From Triangularia verruculosa (taxonomy: Eukaryota; Ascomycota; Sordariomycetes; Sordariales; Podosporaceae): a stretch of DNA of 64,000 nt. Under the pieces are notes generated by a model. That model had not been told where the DNA came from and ran no database searches. It was given only the letters and a program-made list of their open reading frames with translations. Location of the stretch: contig MU863887.1 in assembly GCA_033296885.1 (NCBI GenBank), forward strand, positions 310,001-374,000. Reading direction: 5' to 3'. Made by a program: the position numbers and the translations under genes. This document shows, in pieces, positions 1-13,274 of the stretch; within the stretch, counting starts at the first letter, position 1, and each line of letters begins with the position of its first letter.

Positions 1-349
1 GAGTGGGTATATATAAAAATACAGCAAATGTTTCTGGGGTGTTTGATGAGATGAACTGGTTTCATGAATGGTCCTGCCATTGCTATCTGATGTGTGATGA
101 TTGGAGTGAATTCTAACCGTGAGCGTCGTCCAACTGTCGATATAGTATACTATGTAAAAGAGAAAACCAAACGCTAGTAGTATGTCGCCATGTTTGTTTT
201 ATATAGTGGGTATCCAACTGAATCAAAGGAAATAACTGAAACCCGTTTCCAGTCTTGTATATATATAGGAGAGAGGTATCCAAAAAAGAAAAAAGAAGAA
301 AAAGGGAAAAGAAAACAGGAAGAAAGAGGAAAGCACGCCCTAATCCCCC
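1..349. other. 3' flank of the GMC-hydrolase gene
   Basis: AT-rich sequence downstream of a minus-strand gene, with an A/G-rich tract at about 285-330 that probably lies in its 3' untranslated region. I see no gene here. Confidence 0.5.
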
Positions 350-3300
350 CTAATAGTAAATCTCACTCCCATGCACCATCCTCTTGAAATCATCCTCGGG
401 CTCCTCAAACCGGTACTGCTCCCCCCTCACCACCCTGTCCACCTCCTCCCTCACAAACGGGTACACATCCCTCCACGCGTTCCTCCCCATCCACCCGTCC
501 AGATGCCCGTACCCGGGAACCACCTTCCGCTTGTAGTCCCCGTCCTCAAACTGGCTGCACAGCACCTCGTACGTCCTCTCGGTCGCCTCGGGCGACAGCA
601 CGGCATTGTCCCTCCCCACCCAAAGCATGATCGGGATCCCCTTCAATCGCTGAATATTCTCCCGCGTGTCGAGCGGCTCGTACACGGGCGCGTTGGTCAT
701 GACGTGCCCCTCGTACCCCATCTTCATGAGCAAATTCAAAAGGCGCATGTTGACCCCCCCGAAAAACCGGTCGATCTGCCGGTGGGTGGCCTCGTTGAGG
801 TTACGGTGGTTCCAGCACCTGCCGAATACCAAAGAGGTGCGGTGACAGGCGGCGTTGTTGCACATTTCTTTCCGCGACTGGGGGTATAGTCGGAGGAACT
901 GGTTGAGGAGGTACTGAATCCAGCCCTCGTTTTGCGAGGTCGAGCAGCTGAACCAGCTGCCGCAGAGGGCGCTGTAGAGTCTGTCCAGAGGCATGCGGCC
1001 GCCGGCCATGACTTTAGCCATGTTAGCTGGTCCCCAGACGGGGTTCATGAAGACTTGGGAGCAGTTGATTCCCAAAACCCAGGAGGAGGGGATAGTGCCG
1101 TCTAGGAGGCCCGAGGAGAAGGCTACCGAGCCCATGCAGTGGGCTATGCAGTAGATCTTTTCGGGGGTTTGGTTCTTCATCTGTTGGGATTTGCGGATGT
1201 ACTCGAGGCAGGCGCGGAGGTCGAGGCGGGCGTCGAACGTGGTCCAGTTGTTGCCTGCGATCATGAGCTGGCCGATGCGGTGGACCGAGACCCAGACGCG
1301 GTAGCCGGCGCGCCGGAAGTAGTTGACTGCGTTGTAGGGGATGGTGGGGAGGGCGAAGATTTGGTGGTCGACCGAGGCGCCGGGGATCATGAAGAGGTCC
1401 TTGGTTTCGAGCGTCTTGTTGGTGGGCTCCCACATGTGCATGCGGGTGGTGACGCCGTCCGAGGCGACGATGGCGTAGGATTTGTCGGGGTTGGTGTCGT
1501 TGGTGAAGCCGGTGAAGGTTTGGGTTGGGTACTGGAGAGGCGTGAGAGGGGCTAGGAAAAGGGACATGGAGCGGCGGGTGAAGTAAGTCAAGAAGCTGGC
1601 TGCGCTGACGGCTTTCCTGAATAGATTGCTGCCGGTCGTGGTCATGGTGTTGATCTGGGACAAGAAATCGCCGGGTTGGATTTGCATGATGCCCTTGGCG
1701 ATAGGGGCACCCCTACGCCAGGCGTCCTCGTCGTCAAGATCACGGCACATGCCTGAGACGTGCTCGCTGATGGTCACATACAGCGTGCTGGTGGCCTTCC
1801 AGAACTGAATAGGAGCAAGAGCAACAGACGAGTCAACCACCTTGTAGCCGTGGAAATGCAGCCTCCTGCCATCGACTCCAGTCATGTCAAAGTCGTATGT
1901 CAGGTTGCGAGTCCCCGGGGCCTTGGAGTTGAGGATGAACAAGTTAAATTCGCCCCTCTGCACCATGAATGGCGACCCGCGAATGGCTGGGCACACAAAT
2001 GTGCCCGTCAGCATACCGCGATGTTGCACGTGGCTGATCATCTCCTTGGTGTTGAAGCTTTGCACACTGAGGAAGAAGCGAGCGCTTTCGCAGAGTGACT
2101 TGCCAATGCGATGAGCAAGCTCATAGGTCGCCCGGTTATCCTCAACCATCCTTGGATCGGCATGAAGAAACCCAGACATGACCTCAGTGAAGCCGATACC
2201 GCTGGCCTTGACAATCCGAGCCTTGTCCATGACCTTTTTTGCAGTTTGGATGCTGATCAGCTCTTCCTCGGCCTTCAACTGCTCACGCTTCTGCTTGGGC
2301 CTGCACCTCTTGGGAGCGTGCGCCGGTTCCCCCAGCAGGTTGAGAATGCCATTCTTCTCCGTACTGATCTTGAGATCCTTGGACTCGCAGTACGCCTCCA
2401 CCGATCGCTCTGCCAGAGCAGCGATGGTGGCGAAGGGATTGGCACCAAGGGCTGTCGGAATAACGGAGGCATCTGTGACAACGAACCCGTCATGGACTTC
2501 TTCTCCGTCTCCGGTAAAGAGCTGGCCAACATGGTTGGTGACACCAGTTCGTCCCGTGTTGTCTCGAGCCATGCAGGCACCACTAGGTTCGGGTTAGAAA
2601 ACTTCCGCGTGCAACGTCGTACTTCGGAATAACGAAAAAAGGAAAAGCTTACCCAATGGGATGAACCGTGATCTGCTGACCCATGATCCCGTAGAAAGGA
2701 CTGTGTACCAAGGTACCGCCAACGTACTCGGTGGCCCGCTCGAGGATCTGGTTGAGCTTCTTGACATGGTGGCTGCGAGCGACACCGAGGAATTCCAGAA
2801 CGGGCTTGTCGTCCTTCAGGGAGAGCATGGCCTGATTGCTGTCGTGCGACATGACCAGATAGACCTGCGTCCTTTCCGTGGCGCCGTTCTTGAAGTAAGG
2901 GCCCAGAAGCCTACTTCCCCACCGAGCCAATGCCGCTTGGGTCTTCTCGATGATGGTGTCGTCCTTCGGGTCCTTCTTTCCGGGCATGAAATCCATCATG
3001 ACCTGGAAGAGATGCGTCAAAGCGTGGGGGATGGCTCCTTCTTCGATGACATACCCATCCAGGGGGTTTTCATGGCCGTCCCTATTATCAATGACACTGG
3101 TGATGGTGGGACCGATAGGATTGTACGGAGAAGGCACGGGCTTGCCCATACCGTTGACGTGTCTGTCGGTGTTGTACCTGGTGGTCAAAGTCAGTTGCTG
3201 TGTCTCAGCTACCTAGGTAAAGTTCCCGAAGAGTGCGACTTACCCAAAGGCCAACATGTCACCATTTCCGCTCATGTTCTGTCCGACATTGTCACTCATG

Positions 3301-4857
3301 GAAAGGCCCATGGCCTTGCTCCTGAGTAGAATCTCGGTCGAAGCGATGGCACCGGCACCAAGGAACACAGCCTTCTTCGCATGAACCCACATAAGGTCAT
3401 TGTGAAGGTAGCCTTTGAAGAGCCCACGGTTCCTGCCATGCCAGGCAAAAAAGACGCGGTAGCCCTCCTTCTCGTCCTTCTGAATGTAGCGCACCTCGCA
3501 CTCGCAGAACATTTCGGCACCCCAGTTCCAGGCATCGGCCAGATAGGTGACGAGCGTGGTGGTCTTGGACCCGTCGTTGACTCCTGTGGCATCCTGGCCT
3601 GTGAGGCTAGACGGTGACATCTCGACACCACAGCTGTTGGGTCCATTTCTGAACCGTGTCGTCTGTTTGACCTTTTTGAACTTGTGTCCCATACCCAAGG
3701 TCTCGGCTTGTTCTTTGAAGACCTTGGTCTTGGGGAGTTCTGGCCACTCGCTAGGGTACTCAGTTGGCTCCAGCACTTCTTCTACCTTCTTGTAGTCTAA
3801 AAAGCCATTGTTGTCAGCATGTCTCTGTCATGCTCCGAAGCAAGTGTGAGGAATCTTACACTTATCCAACCCCTTAGGATTCTTCCTGATCTCTTCCGGC
3901 CAAGCCTTCATGGACAGCGTCTCTTTGTCCGCCTCCATAAAGACATTAGCATTAATCAAACTTGTGCCACCGAGACCTAGCCAATATTCAACGTTAGACA
4001 GTTGTCGACCAATTGAGAAATCTCCATATCGGAAACTTACCATTGCAAACCACCGCATTCTGTCCCTTCCCAAAAATCATATGATACATGCCAGTGGGGT
4101 TCCCGCCCTCCACCAGCTTTCCCTTCAAGAACGCAGGCGCGAGCTGGCCAGAGTAGTGAAGCTCCTTGAACGCCTCGACAGCACCGGTAGGGTATTCGCC
4201 AGGCCACTTCTCGCGGCCGCGCTCAAGAACACACACCGACTGTCCTGTCCTAGCCATGCGGGATGCCGCGACACCACCGCCGTACCCAGATCCGATCACA
4301 ACGACATCGTATGAGCCACGGAGCAATTCAAGCGGCTTGGAGATGCGAGGAAACGCCTTGTCATCTCTGCCGTCTGTGTATCCCCGGATCCTGGCCCTAG
4401 AGGTGTTGTGTGGAGAAGGATCTTGTTGGCGGGCCTCATAGGTCTCAATGGGATGTGAGTCCTGACGAGTAGGGGTTGTGGCCCGCCTTGGCACGTTTGT
4501 CTCTTCGCTGATGAGAGTTTGGGTGCTGAAGACAGAAGCCGCTCGTGGGTTGGGGCTGGAGGAAGAACTGGACATGGCGGCTTCGGTGGAGGTAGATGAT
4601 TCCGAGTCCGCGGTTCGTACCCTTCTGTGTCGTAGGGATGATTCTGTCTCAGTCCTGTTTCTTACACTGCCATGGGTCAGGTCGGCTGGGCTGTGAACAA
4701 TGTGAAGGTGGTCGATCGAGAGCTGGCCTCTTGTGTCAGTGTTATCCGGGCTGTCGATGGTGAGGGCTGGTGTAAGAGGAGGTGTGTATGGTCCATTGGG
4801 TCCATTGGGATGAACTCCCAGCAACCCCGAAGGGATCTGGTCCTCGGGTTTGTCCAT
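350..4857 (-). CDS. GMC-type FAD oxidoreductase fused to an alpha/beta hydrolase (cholesterol-oxidase-like)
   Basis: Five exons (4857-4041, 3976-3860, 3796-3244, 3177-2653, 2582-350) join in frame to 1,414 residues; the introns are 63-70 nt with GTAAGN donors. A disordered Ser/Thr-rich leader of about 180 residues precedes the FAD-binding motif VVVIGSGYGGG (residues 185-195). The GMC signature GGTSLINANVF follows at the first splice junction. The C-terminal GMC segment (about 683-735) carries VTDASVIPTALGANP. After it comes a second domain that looks like an alpha/beta hydrolase: elbow AHCMGS with Cys about 1153, Asp about 1328 in GRDNAV, and His about 1364 in GYGHLDG. Family knowledge suggests oxidation of a sterol or other alcohol substrate; the substrate is not shown by the sequence. 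The nucleophile position holds Cys, not Ser. No signal peptide is seen. The domain calls are firm and the function is inferred. Confidence 0.9.
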
Positions 4858-7702
4858 TTTTTCGGTGGGCTGTCTGTCCGGAATTCGCTTTGGTCGTGTT
4901 CAATATCAGGGAAGTTGGCTGAGAACAAAAGCCAGGCTGTGTCACACCAAGGAAGAATAGGTCAGGTAAGAGAGGATACTGGTCGTATGAGATGGGAGCA
5001 CAAGAAAAGGGGAGGTAGGGTGAGGGAAGCAGAAAAAAGGCGTTGAGAATTCGAGGCAGGGTGTGAGATGTTGATAAAGGTCCTGGTTCCCGACTCCTTG
5101 CCCGAGGGGGCTACAAGCACGATAGAGGCGCGATCCCAGACTGGTGTGGCTTGTCTGGGCCAAGCATCTTCGATACCGTCAGTAGAATCGCGCTAGGTGT
5201 GTATTGAGAACATAATGTCACGCCATCCCTACCATTGAGAGACTGTATGCAGCCTCATGTGGGGGAAACATAAAACTACCAAGCCTCGGCCCTACCCTTT
5301 GCTGACCCCAAGAATCTTCGGTCAGGGCGCAGCGGTCAGCCCGAGTTCATTTGCTGGACACTCTTGGACTGGGCTGAGTAAAATCTTCAACCATTGCTGA
5401 CAAGAAGACTGTCATTGGCCGGCATACTGCGACCCTACCAGGCGATGGAGGGTAGACAAGGGGTCCAAGACTCCAGACGGTGGGGTGGCCCACCGCGACG
5501 GGTGAACCAAACCTGGGAGATAGCTGGGGGGCATCTCGGAAAGAGGCATGTCAGTTGCTGCCTTGTGGCTTAGGAAGAAGGCTTGCAATGGCGACGATGC
5601 CATGCATGAGAACCTCCCCTCAGTCCCAGCTGGAATCTATGACGGACATGGAAGGCCGTCGATTGGCTGTATGCGAACTCAGCCCAGAGGGTAGATGGTG
5701 TCTCATACGGATCGACGAATCCCGACTGCACGGGCAATCTGTTGGCAAGCAATTGGATTCTCTGCCATTCGTCGCTGCCTCCGGTAACCAGCGGAGGTAG
5801 AACCCTTTTCGTGTAGCAAGGATTGATGGTGCTGATGCCGCTGTCATTGGACCAGAAACGAGTGGGCCGTGATAGGCTGCAGCTTCAGAAGCCCGAGATG
5901 TTGCAAGCCGTCGTAGCCGATTTACTCGGGAGTGCAACTCGCAGCTTCTCCATTCCATCCTTCTGGACGTATACTCGGAGCCCGAGAATTCGTTGTCATG
6001 TCTGTATCGCGTCCCAATTCTCTGTGACGGTTTGACCCTTTGGAAAGAACTCCAGAGTTGTCAGTGACAGGGGGCTGTCAAACCAAGACTCCCACCCCTG
6101 GCCCCCATAAGGTCGGAGGGGCCGGCCCGCTGTGCTCGGCAGCTGGATTGTGTGCGCTTTGAAGATCGAGATGTCGCAATGCGGGTGACGGCCAACAGTC
6201 TGGCCGTCGGGAGTCTTGGGACTCTTGGAACTCACCGGACACTGTTTGGAACCACTGTATAGACGGCAGAGCCCGTTCGTATGGGCAACGGGCGACCAAG
6301 GTCAATTTTGACGTCAACTCACTGACAACCTCACACCCCCAATCACACCCTATGCAGTTTGATGCCTGGTTGACGCCCACATGACAAGGCAAGCCACAAG
6401 GCTGACACTGATCTGTCCGTCAATGACTCTATCATGATAGGACATTGCAAGGGGCGGCTAGTTTTCGTCCCTGATTCGCAAGTCGAGTTGCCCCGCATAT
6501 CTTGGGCTTTCAGCCCTTGAGAGCTGGGCGTGACGATTTGATTCCGGTGAGAAGGTAACTATTTCGAAGCCGTTACACAGCCTTTCTGTGTCACCATCTT
6601 CTCCTGGCTATATGGGTCAGCCGATTGGTCAATTCGCCCAAATTAGATCGGGGGTTTCTGTCTTCACGTCGACCACACGACAGCGACATTTCAACCCTTC
6701 CAGGTAGCTCTCGCTTGGGATATGCATAGATACCATTGATGAGATGTGTTGCACGGCGTCAAATCCACGCCAGGTGTTATTCATGGAAATTTGCTAGAGG
6801 TATCGCTTGATATCGCTCCAGTCCTTATCGCTGATTCCCAAGCCAATTGCATTTCTTCTGATTGGCCTTCTACCCCATGGGGAAGAGGACTCTAGGGTCC
6901 CGAGGTCTCGGTTCAATTTGTGCTGGTCAGGTGGCCATCTGATAACAATCGATAACACCGAAAAGGCATAGGCCGCACCAATGGCGTGCTTTTGTTTTCT
7001 TGATTCACTTCATTCCCGATCTCTTTTTTCTTGTATTTTTGTTTTTGATTAATTATTTATTCTTTATGCTTATTATTCCTAGCAATGATATTCTACCAGT
7101 CCTTCCCATGCGCCTTGCACGACACGCTACCCTCCCAAATGCCGTCTATACCTAATGTGAGAACCTTGAAAAGCCAAAACAACAAACAAAGCCACACGCC
7201 CGGCTCCAATAAGCTTATTCCGACCTCGATGGGGCAGAACAGCAGACGCCAGCAAAGGCTTGCTCGGTCCAATCCTCTCCGGCTGTGCCTCCTGCACAGG
7301 GAGTAAACGCTCACCGAGCTCTGCCGATAGAAAGAGGGGTGGAACATGAAGATGAAGATGAAAGTCGTAACTTCGTCCCGGCCATCCCCGTCCGTCCCTT
7401 CAAACTCCAACCCCGGCACCCAAAATACTCACATGATGCCGATAGACCAGAAAACGCCCAATGAGAAAAAATCACAAATCCCACACCGATGGGCGTGCCG
7501 CTTGCAGCAGCGGTAGCAGCGGCGTCATCGAAGCGGTGGCCACATTTCCATCTTAATATCGACGGCTCGGCACTTTCGTCACCACATGCGGGTGTGTGGT
7601 GGTGCCTCTGCAGCCCTGGCTCTCGCCCGGGTAGTGTCGGATGCCCGTTCGGCATCACCCAACTAATCTGCCTTGAGCTGAACTACACAGTTGCATCACC
7701 AC
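4858..7702. other. Gene-poor intergenic region
   Basis: It holds the upstream region of the oxidoreductase gene (4858 onward) and the 3' flank of glutamate dehydrogenase (about 7000-7702, with AT-rich sequence near 7020-7080). The open frames here are short, overlap on both strands and resemble no family I know. No RNA gene was recognised. Confidence 0.6.
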
Positions 7703-9281
7703 TTAGGCGGCGAAGCCAGAGTCGGAGGTGACCTCGGCGTCGGCAGCCTCCTTGTTGAGCTGGTTGTCCCACCAGTCACCAGTCTCCTTCATGGCACGGG
7801 CGACCTTGACGAAACCGGCAATGTTGGAGCCGGCAACCAAGCTGGGGTACTCGCCCTCGGCGGCCTCGACGTACTCCTTGGCCGTGTCGAGACCCTGGAA
7901 GAAGGCGCACTTCATGATGTCCTTGAGCTTGCTGTCGACCTCCTCCTTGGACCAGGCAAGACGCTGGCTGTTCTGCGACATCTCGAGACCAGAGACGGCG
8001 ACACCACCGCAGTTGGCGGCCTTGCCAGGAGCATACCAGATGGCGTCGCCCTTCCTCTCGCGCCGGTCGTTCTCAAACACCTCGATGGCCTCGAGAGTGC
8101 AGCCCATGTTGGAACCCTCAGCAATGAACTTGCAGCCAGAGGCAACGAGAGCCTCAGCCTCCTCTTTGCTGACCTCGTTCTGGGTAGCCGAAGGAAGAGC
8201 AATGTCAACCTTGCCGACGTGGACCCAGGGGCGGACACCGTCGATGTACTTGACGTTGTCCTTGTGGCTGTAGTCGGAGAGGGAGCCGCGGTTGAGCTTG
8301 AGCTCAGCAATGGCGGCAATATCCTCAGGGGTGACACCGGCCTCGCCGGTGGCGATGAGAGAGCCCTTGGAGTCGGAGAGAGAGACGACGATGCCGCCGA
8401 GCTCAATGACCTTCAAGGCGGCGTACTGGGCGACGTTGCCGGAACCGGAGATGGAGACGCGCTTGCCCTTCCAGCCATCGGTCACACCGGCGTACTCGAG
8501 CATGTGGCCGACATAGTAGACGAGACCGAAACCAGTGGCCTCGGGACGGATGAGAGAGCCACCCCAGTGAAGGCCCTTACCGGTGAGGACACCGGTGAAC
8601 TTGTTGCGCTCACGGCGGTAGGCACCGAACATGTAACCAATCTCTCGACCACCAACACCGATATCACCAGCGGGAACATCAGTATCGGCACCAATGTATC
8701 TAGCGAGCTCGCGCATGAAGGAAACGCAGAAGCGGCGGATCTCGTTGTCGCTCTTGCCCTTGGGGTCGAAGTCGGAACCACCCTTGCCACCACCCATCAT
8801 CACTGTTGCCAATTGGTTAGCGAGTGCTTGCCAAAAAAGAAGAAGAAAACAGGCAGAGCTGCCTGCGCCGAGTGGCGTCTGTGTCATCACTTACAGCCAG
8901 TGAGGGCATTCTTGAAAATCTGCTCGAAGCCGAGAAACTTGAGGATGGAAAGGTTGACGGAGGGGTGGAGTCTGAGACCGCCCTTGTATGGGCCAAGAGC
9001 CGAGTTGAACTGGACACGATAACCACGGTTCACCTGGAGGTCGCCATTGTCATCCTCCCAAATGACGCGGAACTGGATGACACGCTCGGGGATGGAGATG
9101 ACCTTGAGGGCGGTGCGGTACTCGGGGTTCTTCTTGAAAAGGGTGCTGTTCTCGAGGGTGAAGTAGAGTTCTAGGGGTCGCGAGTCAGCACGAGCCATTG
9201 GCGGACGAGTGAAGGCTTGGCTCATGGAAACTCACCCTTGTAGGCCTGCTCGAACTCGGGCTCAGAAGGAAGGTTGGACAT
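7703..9281 (-). CDS. gdhA: NADP-specific glutamate dehydrogenase
   Basis: It makes L-glutamate from 2-oxoglutarate, ammonium and NADPH, the main fungal ammonium-assimilating step, as a cytosolic hexamer. Exons 9281-9236, 9170-8895 and 8802-7703 give 473 residues. The first exon encodes only 15 codons (MSNLPSEPEFEQAYK) plus one base. To my memory the N. crassa am gene has the same layout of two short introns (65 and 92 nt here). Family signatures visible are GPYKGGLRLHPSVN, LMMGGGKGGSDFDPKGKSD with the substrate-binding lysines, PAGDIGVGGREIG, and the dinucleotide-binding SGSGNVAQYA. The C-terminus ends in DNQLNKEAADAEVTSDSGFAA minus its last residue or so; this tail makes the protein about 19 residues longer than the 454-residue N. 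crassa enzyme. N. crassa am is controlled by distant upstream elements; the long spacer upstream here would allow the same. Confidence 0.97.
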
Positions 9282-9445
9282 TGCGACAAGTGTTGAATTG
9301 GTATCTCGGGGTATATACTGGAATGCTGGAATGAGAAGATGGGTTCGAGGGGGTATCACTTTGAGACTCGCACGCTGTCGAAAAAAGGAATGAATGGGAA
9401 GAGAAGAGGACAGACGAAGACAATGGGATGAAGGGAAGGGCCGAG

Positions 9446-9454
9446 TATAATATA
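9446..9454 (-). promoter_or_regulatory. TATA-like element of the glutamate dehydrogenase gene
   Basis: The minus strand reads TATATTATA about 165 nt upstream of the start codon, between a G/C-rich tract (9474-9495) and a pyrimidine-rich leader. Position and sequence fit a TATA box of a highly expressed fungal gene. No transcription start can be seen from sequence alone. Confidence 0.4.
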
Positions 9455-10087
9455 GACACTCGCACAAAAGGCCGGTGGTGGGGGGGAGGGGGGGGCAACG
9501 TTTGAAAGCCCGAATAGCGACGTCTTCATGGGACGACAAACCCAGCCTTTTCCTGGTCCCCTGCTCCCAGCATAATTTCTACCAACAGGAGCGGATGTGG
9601 CCCTCAGCCTCTCAGCGCTCGAATAGCGCGTAGCTGCGTTTCACAACCCATCAGAGCCTTGCGTTTTCTTCTTGTTTTGAACAGGGACAAGACTTCAAAG
9701 TTCGAAGTCGTCCGTACGCAGCGCGGGGGTGTCCCTGTGCTGGTCCAGTGGCCACGTTTTGGCGAGGATTTACTCAGGGAGCGCCGGTCATCGCTCACGC
9801 GTTAGAAGCACGGCTTGCATCTTCCAGCGTCTTGACATGTGGAACGACGTCCGCGCCAGTCGGGTCGTATTTGCTCTTTTGCCATACAGATCATGATATC
9901 TATTTCCCCTTGGGGAGTAGACGATATCGGCCGTGGGATGAGATATTTTCCTGCAATAGGCAATGCCCCGCGTTGGACCACTCATACTGTCGTCACATAG
10001 CTTTGCTGATTGGCTCCCCAGCAGCTTGGAAAGCGCCAGGCGGTGCTGCTCGCTGCCCATCTCGGTGCGTGGTGGTTGCAGTCGAAT

Positions 10088-10125
10088 GGGGGGGGCAGAT
10101 TGGGGGTCCATTTGGGGGGGGAGGG
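10088..10125 (+). other. G-rich tract with G-quadruplex potential
   Basis: Four runs of three or more G (8, 5, 8 and 3 bases) lie within 38 nt on the plus strand, about 0.8 kb upstream of the glutamate dehydrogenase start codon. Confidence 0.5.
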
Positions 10126-12348
10126 CGCAGAGGTGGGTACTGGGAGTTGACAAGAAGGAAAAGCTCGCGTGCTTGTCCTGGACCCTGGCACGCATCTCGC
10201 AGGGGGTCCCGGACTGTTGACGACAGCCTAGGATCAGGATGCCGCCGCGGCGACACTGCGGCATGTCCTCAATTCTTATCCCCTCGTCCTGATTGGCCGC
10301 CCTTTTCTAGGTAAAGCCGGTGGGATGGGCTCAGAAGGGCGGTGGGGTCGACGGGAGCTAACATTTTGCGACAACGTCGACTCTCAAGTGGACCGCCTCG
10401 GCGCAGGACAGGGAATGGCAGGCCAAACCACGCAGAATCACCCGGTTTATTGTCGTGCGGCTCCGACGTCGCTGGAGTCCTACGAGCCCAGCCTGCGCTA
10501 CTCATGTCCGTTTCCTTCCGGCGCATCCCGCGTTTAGTCATTGAAAAGGTAGACGAGCTCCCCCGACGCGACGACGGCAGGGTTGAGGGTTGCGCTTTTG
10601 GCTGATCAGCCACCAGTCCTGCAGCAGCCAATATTTGGGTTATCGCAGAATTGTAATGCGAACTGGTAAGGAATACCAACTGACCACTGATAGCCATTTA
10701 TTTGGAGCTGGCCTCTCCCGGCCATCTTCAACGTCGAGCCCTTGTTACCTAACCAACCCCATTCAGCTATCAAAGTCCAAATATCGCTCAACAGCAACAC
10801 GGAAGACCAACAGCTACTCTCAAACTCTCACCAGATGGAATTGATCAACAGGGATCGGCACATACTGACGGATGCGCTCACAGCCAAAGATATGCCATAG
10901 CAACCAATACAGACACTGTCGGCACCTCCGTCGTGTTGATGTCTTGCACCATGCATTTTCCTTTTTCCTTGTATTGAGCATGAAGCCTCGATGACGCACT
11001 TGGACGTGATATCTCTCAGCGCCATGGCCCAATCCGGCCAAACCGTCGCAATCGCCGTGGGAATAAGACCCAAAGATCTTGCTGTACCCACCACGGGAAA
11101 ATTCGACAAATCGTAGCCTCTCAATTCCACGCCATGTATACCAGGGCCATCCCTTCTCGCAGGAACCCTGCTTCTGCGGACAAGGATGTCCCGAGCTTGA
11201 TGACGGCGGGAAAATGGCGACGGAAAATGCGATCTGGGTCGTTCCAGCAGGAATCACCACCACGGAAAAAAACTCCCGACTCCTCCATGGGCATTGCATC
11301 TCGAATATGACGGAGGCCGAGACGGGAGGCTGTGGATAGGGGTGTAGGTTCATCCTTGGTGTAGAACGGCGTAGCACACAATACGGGGAAGGATGTTCTG
11401 TTCTGTTCGTCATCCATTCATTTCTAGCAGGTCTGGGCGGACAAACCCAGCCCAAGATCTTCGACTGCTGCAGTTCACTTGATGCCTGACGGAGGGAGAG
11501 CCTTAGCCCCGAGCCCGAGAATCCCCGGCCGCCGTAAGTTCGAAGTTTTGGGCGGAGTTCGAAGAAAGAGGAGACGGTGATCAAAGATGGGGACTACACT
11601 AAACTTATGACTGGGACCGGGACCCTTATGGAATATTGATATGTTTGTTTCGGAAGGACGCGGCTGGAAGCGGCACTCCCCGAAATTCTGAACTTTTTTT
11701 GATACGAGTGGACATGACACGGCGATCAGATAAGAAAACACCAATGGATTCGGACATCTAGTGAGGTGAGATCGCATTACATGAATGTATGCTGTGATTG
11801 AGTTTTATGTGTCGGAAGGACCGGGTCGTCGGGACAGAAGCTGCGGAGGCAAAGTAAGTCAACGGGTACCTGGGTGAGACGGATAGGTGTAACGGAGGAC
11901 AGTCTCTCACATATATACAACACCACCACCGCTATGCCTCGGCCGAGAATGTCTCGGGAAGAACGTGAGGGGGCCTTGACTATGCTGCTAAGGTAAACAT
12001 TGTTTGCTGTTTGAGCAGACTTGGCTCTCTTCTCTTCTGAGACCTATTCCCTCGCTACCCTCGAAACACTCATCATCAGCTGTGTTCTTTTTGAGAGGAC
12101 ACACCTAAACACATCCTTCGTTTCTACCTGCCATATACAATTAGTTACATACAAGACAGGCCAATCTTATCTCCGACAGATCAAGCTTCCATAATGACAC
12201 TCTGCCAATCATGCAAGACAAGCAACAGGGTGTGTAGCATCAGGAGCTATACTAATTCTGTCACTTTTTAATCATGGCATATGATTCCCAGAGAACCTGG
12301 AAGACAGGCGGTCCCTACTTACACATTACATTCAATCCGCCACATGGT

Positions 12349-12406
12349 AAGGTACGTAGATACGTATCTCTTCCCGAAAAAAAGTGTATACGTATCTACG
12401 TACCTT
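12349..12406. repeat. Perfect 19-bp inverted repeat (hairpin)
   Basis: The arm at 12349-12367 (AAGGTACGTAGATACGTAT) is exactly complementary to 12388-12406. A 20-nt loop separates them and a T run follows the right arm. No coding frame overlaps it. It may be a remnant of a small foldback element or a transcribed structure. Confidence 0.85.
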
Positions 12407-13240
12407 TTTTAATTGAAAGCCTCTAACTGAAACTAACATGTGAGAGGCCCAGAATAGTCTAGTATTTTGGCCTTGGATCAGTGTGAGATGATCTGATAAG
12501 ATAACTTGTTTGATCCATTTCACGAGACAGTTGTCCTGAGCTATGAGAGGCTACTTATCTAGGTAGGGCCTAGGGAGATTCATCAGAGAGGTAAGATGGG
12601 TGAGTATTTACCAGTACTAGCTGGATGTCAATGTCTCGGGGGATGGGTGTACCGGGAGCTATGGGGGTATATTTGGGTAGGGGGACTGAGATTTGATCTG
12701 ATAAGAATATCTGGGGGCAGGATTTAGTAGTTGCTGCTTGTAGTGTTTAGGTAGCTTGTAAGATCGGGTTAGGTGTAAGTCATCGACTAGTGCGGTCTGC
12801 CATGGGCGGAGGGTCGTTAGTTGTGAGCCTAGCTGGGACTGGCAAGAGCATAACTGTTTTCTTTCTTAAGATGTTGGAGGTGAAGCAAGTGGATGCTGCT
12901 CGTTGCTGCTGTCTGTGTGAGTATTCACTCCCCGTAATCTTATTTTTCTTATCAGGCTGTCTCACATGGTTCCGGTGCCTGATACAAAGAATTTTGTTCG
13001 TCTGTGTTATCTCTCACTGAGGCATTCTCCTCTCATGATTTTCTTAAAATTTTATACCAATACAGTCTTTCAAGCAATGGTGTAACCAAGTTGAGATATT
13101 CTTGCACTTCGTCTTTACTTGTAAAGGTCCCCAAGCCTCTCTTTAAAATGCTCTTGTTTGGTCTCTCTTTCACAGTCTCTCATTCATATTACATGTTTTT
13201 CAGAAGGGTATTTCATGCAAAACTGTTAGAGGTCTTGTGT

Positions 13241-13274
13241 CATACACACACACGAGCGCGCGCACATACACACC
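13241..13274. repeat. CA/CG dinucleotide microsatellite
   Basis: Alternating CACACA and GCGCGC followed by ACATACACACA, in non-coding sequence. Confidence 0.8.

Noticed and set aside
6900..6960. A tRNA B-box-like GGTTCAATT near 6911
   Set aside because: No matching A box, acceptor stem or anticodon arm could be folded around it; other GTTCGA-like hits in the window failed in the same way.
7691..9022. A 443-codon open frame on the plus strand, opposite glutamate dehydrogenase
   Set aside because: It is the mirror of strong codon bias in the dehydrogenase gene, which avoids codons that read as stops on the other strand. It crosses the real introns and resembles no protein family.
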